A stretch of 64,000 nucleotides of DNA from Marinifilum sp. D714 (GCF_030851345.1 NZ_JALPNU010000003.1:347562-411561); one strand, 5' to 3'; counted from the stretch's first letter, positions 8,909 to 18,249 are shown. Program-made: numbers and translations. Notes: generated from the sequence alone by a model not told the origin.

Positions 8909-9556
8909 GTTATGTTTGTTTTAATTGTACCCAAAGCACATATAAATGCATTATCGCATTTATTTCTCTTATATCGCTTATTGCACAATACATACCATAT
9001 CGGTCAGCATCGTGCACCTTTCCTTCGGTATATTCTCACATCCCTTTTGCGCGAACTAGGAACAAATCCTTTCTAAGGTTCTCTTTTCCTAAAACTCTCT
9101 CACTCCCCCAAATCTACCAAACCCCACCCTCAATTCAAAACTTATGCTCAACTAATTTCACTCACAAAGCTATTGCCCATTCAAATTATCCAGTTAAACT
9201 AATTCAATCCAAATCAATGCCATTTAAAATACCCTCAAACGGCCAATAATTGCAAACAAAATGCAGAAAACAGCAATCAAGTTGACAAACAGAGAAAAGC
9301 TATTCATACCAATAAAACACACTTTCATCATGATTAATTGAACTTTAGAGTGACTCAAAGTTCATTTCCGGCAAAAACACACCCATTTTATTAATTATCA
9401 TATTTTGAATGATTCTAAACAGTAATTATTTAAGTTTTCTTAAAATTATCGGGAATAGTAGTAAATTCAATAAATACAGGTTAAACATCTCAACTTTTTA
9501 AAACCTTACATTTCAAGTTTATTTTGTATTGTTAATTATTCTTTCATACATTCGAT
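8909..9556. other. Long intergenic stretch, no gene seen
   Basis: About 650 bases upstream of the protease pair. It includes the candidate cassette 5' end (TTGGGTACA on the minus strand, 8926-8934) and a small palindrome with arms ATAAATGC/GCATTTAT near 8945-8970. The rest is C-rich on the plus strand (9080-9130) and otherwise A/T-rich, without a convincing reading frame. Confidence 0.4.
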
Positions 9557-9688
9557 ATGAGTTTAGCTAAACAATACGATATATATTATCAATTTACTGC
9601 ATTAGCGAAGAACAAGAGAAGGATTTGTGAGAATGAAAAGAATGCATCGTTAAATGCGAGCCCTTACATGACTGACAGATTGATTTAA
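9557..9688 (+). CDS. Possible small protein (43 aa)
   Basis: An ATG at 9557 opens a 43-residue frame (MSLAKQYDIYYQFTALAKNK, basic and aromatic) that stops at 9688, just before the 21-bp repeat array. It is preceded by an A/T-rich stretch with TTTTGTATTG-like promoter sequence. It may be a real small gene or the remnant of a larger one. Weak support: composition only, no family. Confidence 0.25.
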   Translation: MSLAKQYDIYYQFTALAKNKRRICENEKNASLNASPYMTDRLI

Positions 9689-9694
9689 GATTAA

Positions 9695-10155
9695 TCCAAA
9701 TCAAATTACACAGTCATTTAGCCCTCTTACACATACTTTAGATACATTAAATCGTTTTACAGGTACACTTACACGTACTACAGGTACATTTAACCTGACA
9801 ATCAGTCCTCTTCATCATTGTCCAGATCCATTTAATCTGACAATTAGTCCTCTTAACGTTACTCCAGATACCCTTAATCAGTTTACAGGTACACTTACAC
9901 AAGGTCCAAATCCAATGAATTTGTAAATCTGCCTGCTTCATCATTGTACAGAGCCATATAATCTAACAATTAGCACTCTTAGCTTTACTACAGATAATCC
10001 TGATCAGTTTACAAGCACATTTACAAGTAGTCCAGGTACTTTTAACTTGTAAATCAGCCCTCTTCATCATGATTCAGATCTATTAAATACTACAATTGAT
10101 CCTTTTAATGACACTGCAAATATTCTTATACATAGTACAGATTCATATTATTTAT
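9695..10155. repeat. 21-bp tandem repeat array with 126-bp higher-order period
   Basis: About 21 degenerate copies of a 21-base unit, with shared positions TTAA or TTAC at the unit start and ACAG near its middle. Segments such as TTCATCATTG recur at 9811, 9937 and 10063, exactly 126 bases (six units) apart. In one plus-strand frame the first half reads as seven-residue repeats (DTLNRFT, GTLTRTT, GTFNLTI, SPL...), but there is no start codon, a stop at 9922-9924, and further stops later. It is either a minisatellite or a decayed repeat-protein gene. Confidence 0.8.
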
Positions 10156-10346
10156 AAATGAAAACTGGCAAACCATATATATTCCTCCCTTTAAACCTTA
10201 GGCAACCACTGCTACCATAAGGATACAGGCAACTGTATCAAACTACTACCCTCCTCACACTTTTGTGAGTTGAATACCAATTTACTTTCTTAATTTCCGG
10301 TAAGTGCTAAAAACAAGAAGTCACTTATTGATTAATATTCAAAAAA

Positions 10347-11264
10347 ATGATAGCAAGACAATCAAGTAAGCTAGCAAGCTATCAGCACCTCGAAGAGGCG
10401 TTGAACGACAACCAATCGGTATTCGAAACCGATGAATCTACAAAAGCTCAAATCATGGTATTTACAGGCTATCATACCAGATTGCGCACATTACGTAACG
10501 ATTTGAATGAGCCAACACAGTGGATCACTAAGGCAAAGCGAGAATTGTTCGAAGAACTTTCAGACAATTCCAAGCTGGTAATCGTAGCGCTCATACGTTT
10601 CGCCAACGATACCAACAACCAGGAGCTGATCAATAAGCTGGATACCATACAGGAAAAATTATTGAGAACCTCTCAAAGCATACGTCTCGATGCTGCAGAA
10701 CAATTGCACGATTTGGCGCTTGAAAACCAAACCGAATTGGCCAACTACTCTATTACAGCTGAATTCATAACTGCTTATAAAAAATGCATGGATGATATCG
10801 AGGACAAAAATGCAGAGAGAATTCGCATCAAAGAACAGAACAAACTCAACAAAAAGGAGTTTGAAGAATTGATTCGAACTACCGATATCTTTCTGAAAGA
10901 AAAGCTCGACTGGTCTATCGAAAGCTATCGTGTTTCTCATCCCGATATGGTAAATGCCTACTTTAGCGCACGCAAACTACAAAAGACTAACACCTCACAT
11001 ATCGACGTGCGAGGATTTATTGTAGACAAGGAAACTGGATCAGCCATTTCCTACGGTGAGGTAAGCGTTGTAGAGAACGATATGCAAACCAAAATCACTA
11101 AAAATGGGTACTTCTCATTCAAGAATTTCCCTGATGGTGAATTCACGCTAAAGGTAGAGAATATCAATTACGAAACTACAATGATTACCATTCGTCGTTA
11201 CAGCAACCAATACCTTAACATTAAAGTAGAGATGCAGCCACAACCGGTTCCTCATCCGGCATAA
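10347..11264 (+). CDS. Helical protein with C-terminal carboxypeptidase-regulatory-like beta domain
   Basis: 305 residues, no signal peptide. Residues 1-215 are largely helical and charged. From about 222 on (HIDVRGFIVDKETGSAISYG, then NGYFSFKNFPDGEFTLKVE) comes a carboxypeptidase regulatory-like (transthyretin-type) beta-sandwich, usually exported in Bacteroidota but here with no export signal. A terminator hairpin (11301-11326) closes the unit, and the protein ends in a Pro-rich tail (QPQPVPHPA). Cargo and role unknown. Confidence 0.7.
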   Translation: MIARQSSKLASYQHLEEALNDNQSVFETDESTKAQIMVFTGYHTRLRTLRNDLNEPTQWITKAKRELFEELSDNSKLVIVALIRFANDTNNQELINKLDTIQEKLLRTSQSIRLDAAEQLHDLALENQTELANYSITAEFITAYKKCMDDIEDKNAERIRIKEQNKLNKKEFEELIRTTDIFLKEKLDWSIESYRVSHPDMVNAYFSARKLQKTNTSHIDVRGFIVDKETGSAISYGEVSVVENDMQTKITKNGYFSFKNFPDGEFTLKVENINYETTMITIRRYSNQYLNIKVEMQPQPVPHPA

Positions 11265-11300
11265 AACAAACATCCTTACTGATGTTTATATAATAACTGT

Positions 11301-11326
11301 AAAGCCAAGGCATCCCCTTGGCTTTA
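11301..11326 (+). terminator. Rho-independent terminator
   Basis: Ten-base perfect stem AAAGCCAAGG / CCTTGGCTTT with a four-base loop, 36 bases after the stop of the gene ending at 11264. The T-run is short. Confidence 0.6.
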
Positions 11327-11550
11327 TCTGTAAAATGCTTTATGAATGAATAAGCAGAGTTCGATGTATAGCAGACATGGCATTTACACGATATTTACAA
11401 GTTTTAATTTCACCATCAAGTATTTATCAGATACACTTCATCAAATCTAACTTCAACAAAATACCATTACCCAAACAAACAATTTATCCTAATCCTTATT
11501 TTATTTTGAATTATTATCCTTACTTTTAATCAAAACATACAATAAACACA

Positions 11551-12255
11551 ATGACAAAATATTACATTATTCCTGAAGCCTTCGAAGAAGCCATGAAGGC
11601 AAAAAACTTAAGCTCTGAACAAATTTTTGAAAAGTTAAAATTAAAACAATCAATCTTTGAATCTATTTTTTCCGGAGTGAAACGAATAGATGAATACAGC
11701 ATTTTAGTACTAACAGAAATATTCGAGTTCGATTTTCATAAGATCATTGAGAAATCACAAGATCCTCACTACTCATTCAAAAATAAATGGGAGCAAAACC
11801 ATAAGGATCAAGAAAAGTCACTTCCTATTATCACTGAACCTGATTTCACAAAAGATTACAAACTAAAACCAGCTGAAAAGCATTACCTAACACAACACAA
11901 GTGCACTTCATGTAACCATCTAATATTAGAAGCGCTAAACTACTGCCCCAACTGTGGGAATCAACTCCCTGAGCAAGTACGCTTTTGTAATGCCAATCAA
12001 GCCTTCGAAACTTCAACTGATCAACACAGGTTGATTTATCCTAATGTCCTAAAAACACGACTAAGGAAGCTAGGTCTTTTAATTCATGATCTGTCTACAT
12101 CCCTTCCATTAACAAAACCAGCCTTCCAAGCTATTATGAAAGGGCAAATGACTGTTAGACCTGACATACAAAAATTAATATCTAAAAAATTAGAAGCTCC
12201 TGTTCATTACTGGTCTGGCGAAGCTGAAGAAATCATAACTGAGAACGACGAATAA
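11551..12255 (+). CDS. Zinc-ribbon protein flanked by two XRE-like helix-turn-helix segments
   Basis: 234 residues. The N-terminal part (about 8-65, FEEAMKAKNLSSEQIFEKL, SIFSGVKRIDEYSILVLTEIF) and the C-terminal part (about 165-222, LKTRLRKLGLLIHDLS, IMKGQMTVRPDIQKLISKKL) both resemble the five-helix XRE DNA-binding fold. Between them lies a zinc ribbon, CTSCNHLILEALNYCPNCG, with four Cys (CxxC...CxxC). It is probably a DNA-binding regulator. It stands alone on the plus strand between two repeat-rich gaps. Reading of the HTH parts is by pattern and needs a profile search. Confidence 0.65.
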   Translation: MTKYYIIPEAFEEAMKAKNLSSEQIFEKLKLKQSIFESIFSGVKRIDEYSILVLTEIFEFDFHKIIEKSQDPHYSFKNKWEQNHKDQEKSLPIITEPDFTKDYKLKPAEKHYLTQHKCTSCNHLILEALNYCPNCGNQLPEQVRFCNANQAFETSTDQHRLIYPNVLKTRLRKLGLLIHDLSTSLPLTKPAFQAIMKGQMTVRPDIQKLISKKLEAPVHYWSGEAEEIITENDE

Positions 12256-12277
12256 AACACAACACATTTCTTCACAT

Positions 12278-12704
12278 CCGGCTTGAAGACAAAACAAACC
12301 ATATTATCCGTCGCAATAAACACACACAAAAAACATCAATCCCACTTGCGACGATTCCATTTAAAACATATTAACCCAGGGTGGCAGTCGCTCTCGCTCC
12401 TTTACCCTGGGCTATTAAGATATTTGCCCTTCAGGCAAACCCTCCAAATAACAATCCCTTCAATCAAGAACCGTCACCAATTTATCACAATCCCGATTCA
12501 AACCAGTTCGGTATGAGCAACGCAGGTGGGGTACCCATAGGCAAAAATGATGACTAAAAAGAAATTCTGTGGAGTGAGGTACGAACGCAACTATTATTTC
12601 TTTTCATCATTGAGCCGTAATGGGTCACCGAGTGCTTACACCTAGACTTTTTGATTCTTTTGTGGTAATGACAAAAGAATAGCCCATCCGGCTTGAGGAT
12701 AAAA
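12278..12704. repeat. Composite dispersed repeat: three-hairpin element plus palindromic tail
   Basis: Part one (12309-12438) has three stems: CGTCGCAA/TTGCGACG, CCCAGGGT/ACCCTGGG and TGCC-cttca-GGCA. Part two (about 12515-12700) is a further imperfect palindrome (ACCCATA ... TAATGGGT, TTGATTCTTTTGT...ACAAAAGAAT). Both ends carry TCCGGCTTGA plus A-rich sequence as direct repeats. The same arrangement occurs at 15310-15765. A 77-codon frame within it is a by-product and not a gene. Confidence 0.75.
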
Positions 12705-12707
12705 ACA

Positions 12708-14855
12708 TCACTTCTTTCTCCAAACCGTCATTTCTGCAACCGTATGCTGAAACTTACGCGATGTTTCCCTTATCACAAAAGGCACATCTTTAGGTCCTTC
12801 CACCATTTCAAACTGATCAGACAAGATATCCTTCAAGCCCTGTAGCGTAGAGTATGGTTCTCCGTCTTTTCTGAAGCCACCAATCCAGTTTTCTACTTCA
12901 GTGAACTCATCCAACCAGGTATAAGGAGAAGTCAACACCAACAAACCATCCTTATTGATTCTATTGGCAATCTCTTTTAAGAATTTCTTCGGATCATACA
13001 GTCTATCCAGCAAGTTCCCGGCAAAAACCAAGTCATAACCCGAATACAAAGTCTTCAAGTTGCAAGCATCAGCCTGGTAAAACTCTACCTTATCTCTATA
13101 TTGATCCAAACCAAAATCACTCAGTTTAAACTCCTGGTAAGAATTCAGTTGCCCCTCCTCCTGTCTGATGTAATTCAACTTCCCGCTCTCTTTAAGCTGC
13201 GTACCAATTCGAATGAAACGAGCCGAAAAATCCAGTCCCGTAACATGATCGAAATACTTCGCCAGTTCGAAGGTCATGCGTCCGGTTGCACATCCCAAAT
13301 CCAAAGCATTACTTCGCTTCACATCCTTTATGTGGCTTTTTATTAAACCAATACACGAAAGCGCATAATTTTCTACACCAAAGTACTTTTGCCCGTACTG
13401 GAACTCACAATATTGCGATACCAACTCATCGGTTTCATAATAATCGGATTTGATTTCTACCTCCTCTTCCGATTCGATATATCGGAATCCGGCATGCTGA
13501 AAGAAGTGACGACGAAAAGCGTAACGCGAATCTCGAATCGCAAGATTCCCCGTTGAAATCCACGATCCCCCTTTTATCAGATTGTGCTTGGCATCAAAAG
13601 TAGGAGTCGAAAAATCATCATAGAAAGGATGCACCTCAAAACCATCCAATCCTGAGATCGGCATTTCGGTCCATTGCCACACATTCCCAACCACATCGTA
13701 AAAACCAGCCGATTCAAATTGATCTATCGGACAAGGAGATGCATAATGCTCCAGATTGATGTTTCCAGGGGCTTGTTCCCATTCTGGTTGATCTGGCATT
13801 TGCACACTATCATATAAACGATAATACTCCGCTTCGGTGGGCATTCTCAATTTCTTTCCCACTTGCGCCGATTTCCAATTGCAAAAAGCCTTGGCCTCCA
13901 AATAATTTACTTCCACAGGCCAATTCCAGGGCATTTCAATCTCCTCGCTCATCAAACGAAGTCTCCACTGCTCTCCATCCTTCAACCAAAAGAATGGGAA
14001 GCTGCATTTCTTGTATTGCACCCAGGCCCACCCCTCTTCGGTCCACCATTTTTCGTTTCCATAGCCATCATCATCTACAAAGCCTTTAAACTCCTGATTC
14101 GAAACCAAATACTTCGAAGCATTAAAAGATTTAATTTCAGATTTGAAGCTTCCAAATTCATTGTCCCAACCATAAAGGGCATCATCACGATCCTTTCCTA
14201 TGCTCACCCTACCAGCCTCTACTCTATCCAATACATTTTCAGGAGCCACATTACTATCTGTGCAGCTTTCAAACAAATCAATTTGCTGTACCTGATCAAC
14301 AGGCAATTGCCTGATCAATACAGATGATGTCTCAATGTGAATACGCTGATGCTCAATGCCCATTAAAATTACCCAGAACTGAGATTCCCAATTGACAGGC
14401 ATTTTTAGGGGAAGTTCAAGAATTAGGTTCTCGATTATTTGCTTCACTTGCCTGCGATACTGCTTCACATCCTCCAATTTAGGCCAGTCGTAATGTTTTT
14501 CATTCAAATCGTCCCACGACATTTCATCCACACCAACCGCAAACATCGATTCAAATTTGGGGTTCAATCTCTCGTTTAGAATTCCCGCCAGAATCAATTT
14601 ATTAATGTAAAAGGTAGCCGTATGTCCAATATAAAAAATCAAAGGATGGCGAAGCGGATCAGCCCTCATGTAAAAAGCCTCTTCCGTTTTCAGGCTATCG
14701 TACAATCTATTATCCAACTCCCAGGTGACTTGAAAATATTTTAAAATCTCCGCCCTCTTTTCCTCAGGTGTACCCTGATTTAAAATTGGAGATTTGTTTA
14801 CAAGTATGTCATTATCTAATAGGATATCTTTCTTATCTTCCATTACAAATTTCAT
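12708..14855 (-). CDS. ovoA: 5-histidylcysteine sulfoxide synthase / SAM methyltransferase (OvoA)
   Basis: 715 residues. OvoA couples cysteine and histidine to 5-histidylcysteine sulfoxide with non-heme iron and O2, and its C-terminal domain N-methylates the thiol to ovothiol A. Order: DinB-like helical domain with the iron motif HxxxHxE (H169, H173, E175 in GIEHQRIHIETS), FGE-sulfatase (formylglycine-enzyme-like) domain (about 240-470, VGNVWQWTE), class I methyltransferase (about 520-715, LDLGCATGRM). Length and domain order match bacterial OvoA. Ovothiol is a redox-active thiohistidine, here in a genome with anaerobic genes; the enzyme needs O2. The gene is bracketed by dispersed repeats. 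Confidence 0.93.
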   Translation of the reverse strand: MKFVMEDKKDILLDNDILVNKSPILNQGTPEEKRAEILKYFQVTWELDNRLYDSLKTEEAFYMRADPLRHPLIFYIGHTATFYINKLILAGILNERLNPKFESMFAVGVDEMSWDDLNEKHYDWPKLEDVKQYRRQVKQIIENLILELPLKMPVNWESQFWVILMGIEHQRIHIETSSVLIRQLPVDQVQQIDLFESCTDSNVAPENVLDRVEAGRVSIGKDRDDALYGWDNEFGSFKSEIKSFNASKYLVSNQEFKGFVDDDGYGNEKWWTEEGWAWVQYKKCSFPFFWLKDGEQWRLRLMSEEIEMPWNWPVEVNYLEAKAFCNWKSAQVGKKLRMPTEAEYYRLYDSVQMPDQPEWEQAPGNINLEHYASPCPIDQFESAGFYDVVGNVWQWTEMPISGLDGFEVHPFYDDFSTPTFDAKHNLIKGGSWISTGNLAIRDSRYAFRRHFFQHAGFRYIESEEEVEIKSDYYETDELVSQYCEFQYGQKYFGVENYALSCIGLIKSHIKDVKRSNALDLGCATGRMTFELAKYFDHVTGLDFSARFIRIGTQLKESGKLNYIRQEEGQLNSYQEFKLSDFGLDQYRDKVEFYQADACNLKTLYSGYDLVFAGNLLDRLYDPKKFLKEIANRINKDGLLVLTSPYTWLDEFTEVENWIGGFRKDGEPYSTLQGLKDILSDQFEMVEGPKDVPFVIRETSRKFQHTVAEMTVWRKK

Positions 14856-14970
14856 TAAGCTTAATACTCATTTGAAGTTAATGAAAAAACAAAGCATCAC
14901 AAATCAAACGTACAAAACCCTACTCATTTAAGAGAAAATTAACAGCTCGAAAACTAACCAATCCATTCTC

Positions 14971-15100
14971 CGTCGCAATAAACAAACCATACAAAACAAC
15001 ACTCTCAATTGCGACGATTACATTTTAAACACATTAACCCAGGGTGGCGGTCATTACCATTCCCTTCCCCTGGGCTATATGTTCTTTGCCCGTCAGGCAA
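14971..15100. repeat. Three-hairpin dispersed element, copy 2
   Basis: Same three stems as at 12309: CGTCGCAA/TTGCGACG, the CCCAGGG/CCCTGGG arms and TGCC/GGCA. It is followed by a large imperfect hairpin (arms GCCAATCGGA and TCCGATTGGC, 15149-15214) and a tail that repeats TTTGCTTACTTTT. Confidence 0.75.
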
Positions 15101-15309
15101 AAACTACTAAGAATACTAAATCAATTAAAAGATTAATCTCGATCGGGAGCCGCCAATCGGACGCGAGTCGGGGCACACCGTCACCATGGAATGGCGAGCA
15201 GTATCCGATTGGCTTGATTCTTTTGCTTACTTTTCTCATCTAAGGAACCGAGCATTGCGAGCTCATGAATACCCGTTAAAATTATGAATGAATAAAAAAG
15301 TAAGAGCCC

Positions 15310-15765
15310 GTCTGGCTTGAAGACAAAACCAATCCATAGTATTCGTCGCAATAAACACACCACACAAAACAACACTCCCAATTGCGACGATCCCTTTCAA
15401 AACACATTAACCCAGGGTGGCGGTCATTACCATTCCCTTCCCCTGGGCTATATGATATTTGCCCTTCAGGCAAAATTCATTTAAAACATCACTCATTTAT
15501 TGCAGTAACAGTGACATTCAAAAATTTGTTGGGACCCATAGATGAAAAAGTCGTTAAGAACAGAATTCCATGACTGAGGAACGAAGGAATATTATTCTGT
15601 TTAGACTTTAAATCGTTATGGGTAACTAAATTTTTGACGTCTAGATCTTTTGGTTCTTTTATAGCAATGATAACCGAGCTTTGCGAGCTCATGAATGCCC
15701 ATGAAAATTATGAATGAATAAAAGAACAGCCTATCCGGCTTGAGGATAAAAATAATACGTCTGGC
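15310..15765. repeat. Composite dispersed repeat, copy 3
   Basis: The three-hairpin part is at 15344-15474 and the palindromic tail at about 15530-15765, with GGGACCCATAG and TATGGGTAA as tail arms. It shares its layout and its direct-repeat ends (CTGGCTTGAAGACAAAA and TCCGGCTTGAGGATAAAA) with 12278-12704. Open frames here on both strands are by-products of the repeat. Confidence 0.7.
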
Positions 15766-15823
15766 TCGAAGACAAAAACTTACATATTTTTTCGTATCTT
15801 AAAAAAAACCAATACGCAACATC

Positions 15824-16063
15824 ATGACCTACATTCTCTTTATTATCATAGGAATCATTGCCGGCTGGCTGGGTAGCATTATCGTTAAAGGCAAAGGACA
15901 GGGACTTCTCATCAACATGATCGTGGGAATCATTGGAGCCTTCATTGGAGGAAGCATCTTGGATCACCTCCACATCCATATGCCTGGTTTTTTTGGAGTA
16001 CTAGTCGCCTCAACACTTGGAGCCGTTATACTAATATGGTTAATTGGATTAATTCGTAGGTAA
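15824..16063 (+). CDS. GlsB/YeaQ/YmgE family small membrane protein
   Basis: 79 residues with three hydrophobic segments (4-17, 27-45, 55-76) rich in Gly (GIIAGWLGSIIVKGKGQG, GFFGVLVASTLGAVILIWLIG). Length and Gly-rich helices match the transglycosylase-associated, stress-induced YeaQ/GlsB family, whose function is unproven. It ends 3 bases before the convergent ABM gene. Confidence 0.85.
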   Translation: MTYILFIIIGIIAGWLGSIIVKGKGQGLLINMIVGIIGAFIGGSILDHLHIHMPGFFGVLVASTLGAVILIWLIGLIRR

Positions 16064-16066
16064 GCC

Positions 16067-16384
16067 TTATTTCTCAAAAAAGTAATCCGAATCCACCCTA
16101 CAGATCCGAACGGCATATTTCTTATACCACTCTTCCTTTCCGCGTTTCTGGGCAATCTTATGCGCCGGATGTTCCTGCCATTTTTGAATTGCCTCTAAAC
16201 TCTCCCAATAAGAAACCGTTATGCCCAATTCATTTCGTGCCGATTCCACTCCCAGGAATCCTGCTTGTGTTTGGGCCAACTCTATCATTGTATCGGCCAT
16301 TTCCGAATAACCTTCATCTCCTTCTGCCCTTACTGATGAGAAAATTACAGCATAATATGGTGTTTTAAATGTCTTGGCAATCAT
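16067..16384 (-). CDS. Antibiotic biosynthesis monooxygenase (ABM)-like protein
   Basis: 105 residues of the dimeric alpha/beta barrel family: YYAVIFSSVRAEGDEGYSEM, then ITVSYWESLEAIQKWQEHPAHKIAQKRG. The ABM fold is used by heme-degrading and quinone-related monooxygenases and by many proteins of unknown role; residues that would assign a specific substrate are not evident. Its start overlaps the LysR stop by four bases (ATGA), so it is translated with the regulator. Confidence 0.75.
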   Translation of the reverse strand: MIAKTFKTPYYAVIFSSVRAEGDEGYSEMADTMIELAQTQAGFLGVESARNELGITVSYWESLEAIQKWQEHPAHKIAQKRGKEEWYKKYAVRICRVDSDYFFEK

Positions 16385-17328
16385 TGTTCTGTAAAATTTG
16401 TTTTAACCACTTCCTTATTCTCTTTATTTAGCATTTGCCTGGGTATGCAATCCTTAATGGTAGCAATCACCGCGTTCAAAAGATTCTTTCGCACCTCGCT
16501 TTTCAGTTGAATCAAACTGATTTCCCTTACCTTATCATGTCCTTTGATCTCTTTGAGCAAGTCCTCCTGGTCGGATGGAATCATTAATGTTGCCAACTCA
16601 GGAACAAAAGTAATTCCTCCTTTGTATTCCACGATTCTTCGTAAGGCATCAATATTATTGCTTTCGTAAACCAGTTCATTTTCCTCTTTTCTGTTTAAAG
16701 AACAGATGTTGGTTACCTGATCCATAAAACAATTTCCTTCCTTAAGCATCCAAATGCTATCATGATCTAACTCATCAATACCGATTTCATCTATAGCAAA
16801 CAAATCATGCTTATCGGAGACATACAAATAGAACTTTTCATAGAAAATCGGGCAAACTTCCAAATTGCTCTTCAATTGAATTGGAGTAGAAATGATTCCC
16901 CCATGCAAACTACCATCCTTCACTCCTTGTAAAACTTCCTCGGTTATCATTTCCTTAACGGTGAGCTTCAATTTCGGATATCGCTGATTAAGCTCATCCA
17001 CAAACAAAGGCACTAAATATGGCGAAAGGGTTGGAATGATTCCCAAGCAAAGCTCTCCTTGAATGTCTTCGGATAAATTCACGGCAAAATCTTCCAGGTG
17101 CTTCGATTCTGTAATCAACAATTGCGCTTTCTCCAAAAAAAGATTCCCATTTGTAGTGGGTTCCACCTGTTTCCTACTTCTATCGAAGAGTTTTATACCC
17201 AATTCTTCTTCCAGTGCTTGTATTTGCAGGCTAACAGCTGGTTGCGACACTCCCATAAACTTGGCCACCTTCCCATATCCGCCTAATTTTTGCAAAGCCA
17301 AAGCATATTCAAGCTGTTTTAAGGTCAT
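16381..17328 (-). CDS. LysR-family transcriptional regulator (OxyR-like)
   Basis: 315 residues. N-terminal winged HTH (QLEYALALQKLGGYGKVAKF, then GVSQPAVSLQIQALEEELG), linker helix, then a periplasmic-binding-like effector domain (LSEDIQGELCLGIIPTLSPYL). The top-level form resembles OxyR-type regulators, but Cys199/208-like residues cannot be placed with confidence. It is translationally coupled to the ABM gene and divergent from mtnN; the 222-base gap to mtnN may hold its operator. Confidence 0.85.
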   Translation of the reverse strand: MTLKQLEYALALQKLGGYGKVAKFMGVSQPAVSLQIQALEEELGIKLFDRSRKQVEPTTNGNLFLEKAQLLITESKHLEDFAVNLSEDIQGELCLGIIPTLSPYLVPLFVDELNQRYPKLKLTVKEMITEEVLQGVKDGSLHGGIISTPIQLKSNLEVCPIFYEKFYLYVSDKHDLFAIDEIGIDELDHDSIWMLKEGNCFMDQVTNICSLNRKEENELVYESNNIDALRRIVEYKGGITFVPELATLMIPSDQEDLLKEIKGHDKVREISLIQLKSEVRKNLLNAVIATIKDCIPRQMLNKENKEVVKTNFTEQ

Positions 17329-17469
17329 ACGCTAATAATTATTTTTAATTAAAAATCTAAATTTAATTAAATTATCTAATACCACGAAGCGATCATGGGC
17401 AATGCCCATAATTTCAGGTAAAATCCACTTTTATTAAATGGCAAAAGATAAAAAAACACGAATTGTTTA

Positions 17470-17477
17470 TAACTTTG
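17470..17477 (+). promoter_or_regulatory. Putative -7 box of mtnN-luxS
   Basis: TAACTTTG fits the Bacteroidota -7 consensus TAnnTTTG, 74 bases before the mtnN start. A clear -33 TTTG is missing, so this is tentative. Confidence 0.3.
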
Positions 17478-17550
17478 TGAGCTATGAATAAATCGAACAA
17501 TAAAGGCACTAGAACTTTATTATTCAAACTTTGAACTTTATACAGTATCC

Positions 17551-18249
17551 ATGAAAATAGGTATTATTGGGGCAATGGAAATTGAGGTTGTAAGACTTCG
17601 AGCACTATTGTCGGATAAAAATGAACAAAAAAAAGGTGGCTTTGTTTTCTATACCGGAAAGCTAAACGGAAATGATATTATTCTTTTACAATCGGGCATT
17701 GGAAAGGTAAATGCAGCTATTGGTGCAGCCATCATGATCGATAACTACTCCCCTGACTTTGTAATAAACACAGGTGCTGCCGGAGGATTTCCTGGCGATT
17801 TAAAAGTTGGCGACATTGTAATCTCGAAAGAATTGATTCATCACGATATGGACTGTACAGTTTTTGGATACAAAACCGGTCAGGTTCCTGGGATGCCTGA
17901 GAGCTTTACTGCTGATGAAAAATTAATTGAATTGGCTGATAAATGCATCCACAAATTGATTGATGTAAAAACCAAAACAGCAACAATTCTTACTGGCGAT
18001 CAGTTTATGAATAATCCTGAAGCCACTAAAAAAATTAAAGATACCTTTCCATCGGCCGAAGCTGTTGAAATGGAAGGAGCCGCAATCGCTCAAACTTGCT
18101 TTCAATTTGAAATTCCTTTTGTAGTTATCCGATCAATTTCGGATATTGCAGGACAAGAGAATGCAATCGAGTATGAAGAGTTTGTTGAAACAGCTGCTGT
18201 AAACTCAGCAAATATGGTTGTTGAAATGACAAAAGAATTAGCAAAATAG
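17551..18249 (+). CDS. mtnN: 5'-methylthioadenosine/S-adenosylhomocysteine nucleosidase
   Basis: 232 residues. It cleaves S-adenosylhomocysteine, methylthioadenosine and 5'-deoxyadenosine to adenine and the ribosyl product. Visible signatures: GAMEIEV at the start, the glycine-rich loop QSGIGKVNAAIGAA, VEMEGAAIAQ (substrate-binding Met-Glu) and RSISDIAG (catalytic Asp region). Length is typical. Gap of 15 bases to luxS, so the two form the SAH-detoxification pair. Confidence 0.97.
   Translation: MKIGIIGAMEIEVVRLRALLSDKNEQKKGGFVFYTGKLNGNDIILLQSGIGKVNAAIGAAIMIDNYSPDFVINTGAAGGFPGDLKVGDIVISKELIHHDMDCTVFGYKTGQVPGMPESFTADEKLIELADKCIHKLIDVKTKTATILTGDQFMNNPEATKKIKDTFPSAEAVEMEGAAIAQTCFQFEIPFVVIRSISDIAGQENAIEYEEFVETAAVNSANMVVEMTKELAK

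Noticed and set aside
9747..9944. 65-codon frame on the minus strand in the 21-bp repeats
   Set aside because: Cys/Lys/Trp-rich sequence is what the antisense of the repeat gives; no family or start context.
12283..12516. 77-codon frame in the dispersed repeat
   Set aside because: It coincides with the three-hairpin element, which recurs elsewhere without the frame.
12278..15765. CRISPR array around ovoA
   Set aside because: Repeats are hairpin elements hundreds of bases apart, without regular spacers.
15181..15979. Several short overlapping frames on both strands
   Set aside because: They fall in repeats or antisense to the YeaQ-like gene.
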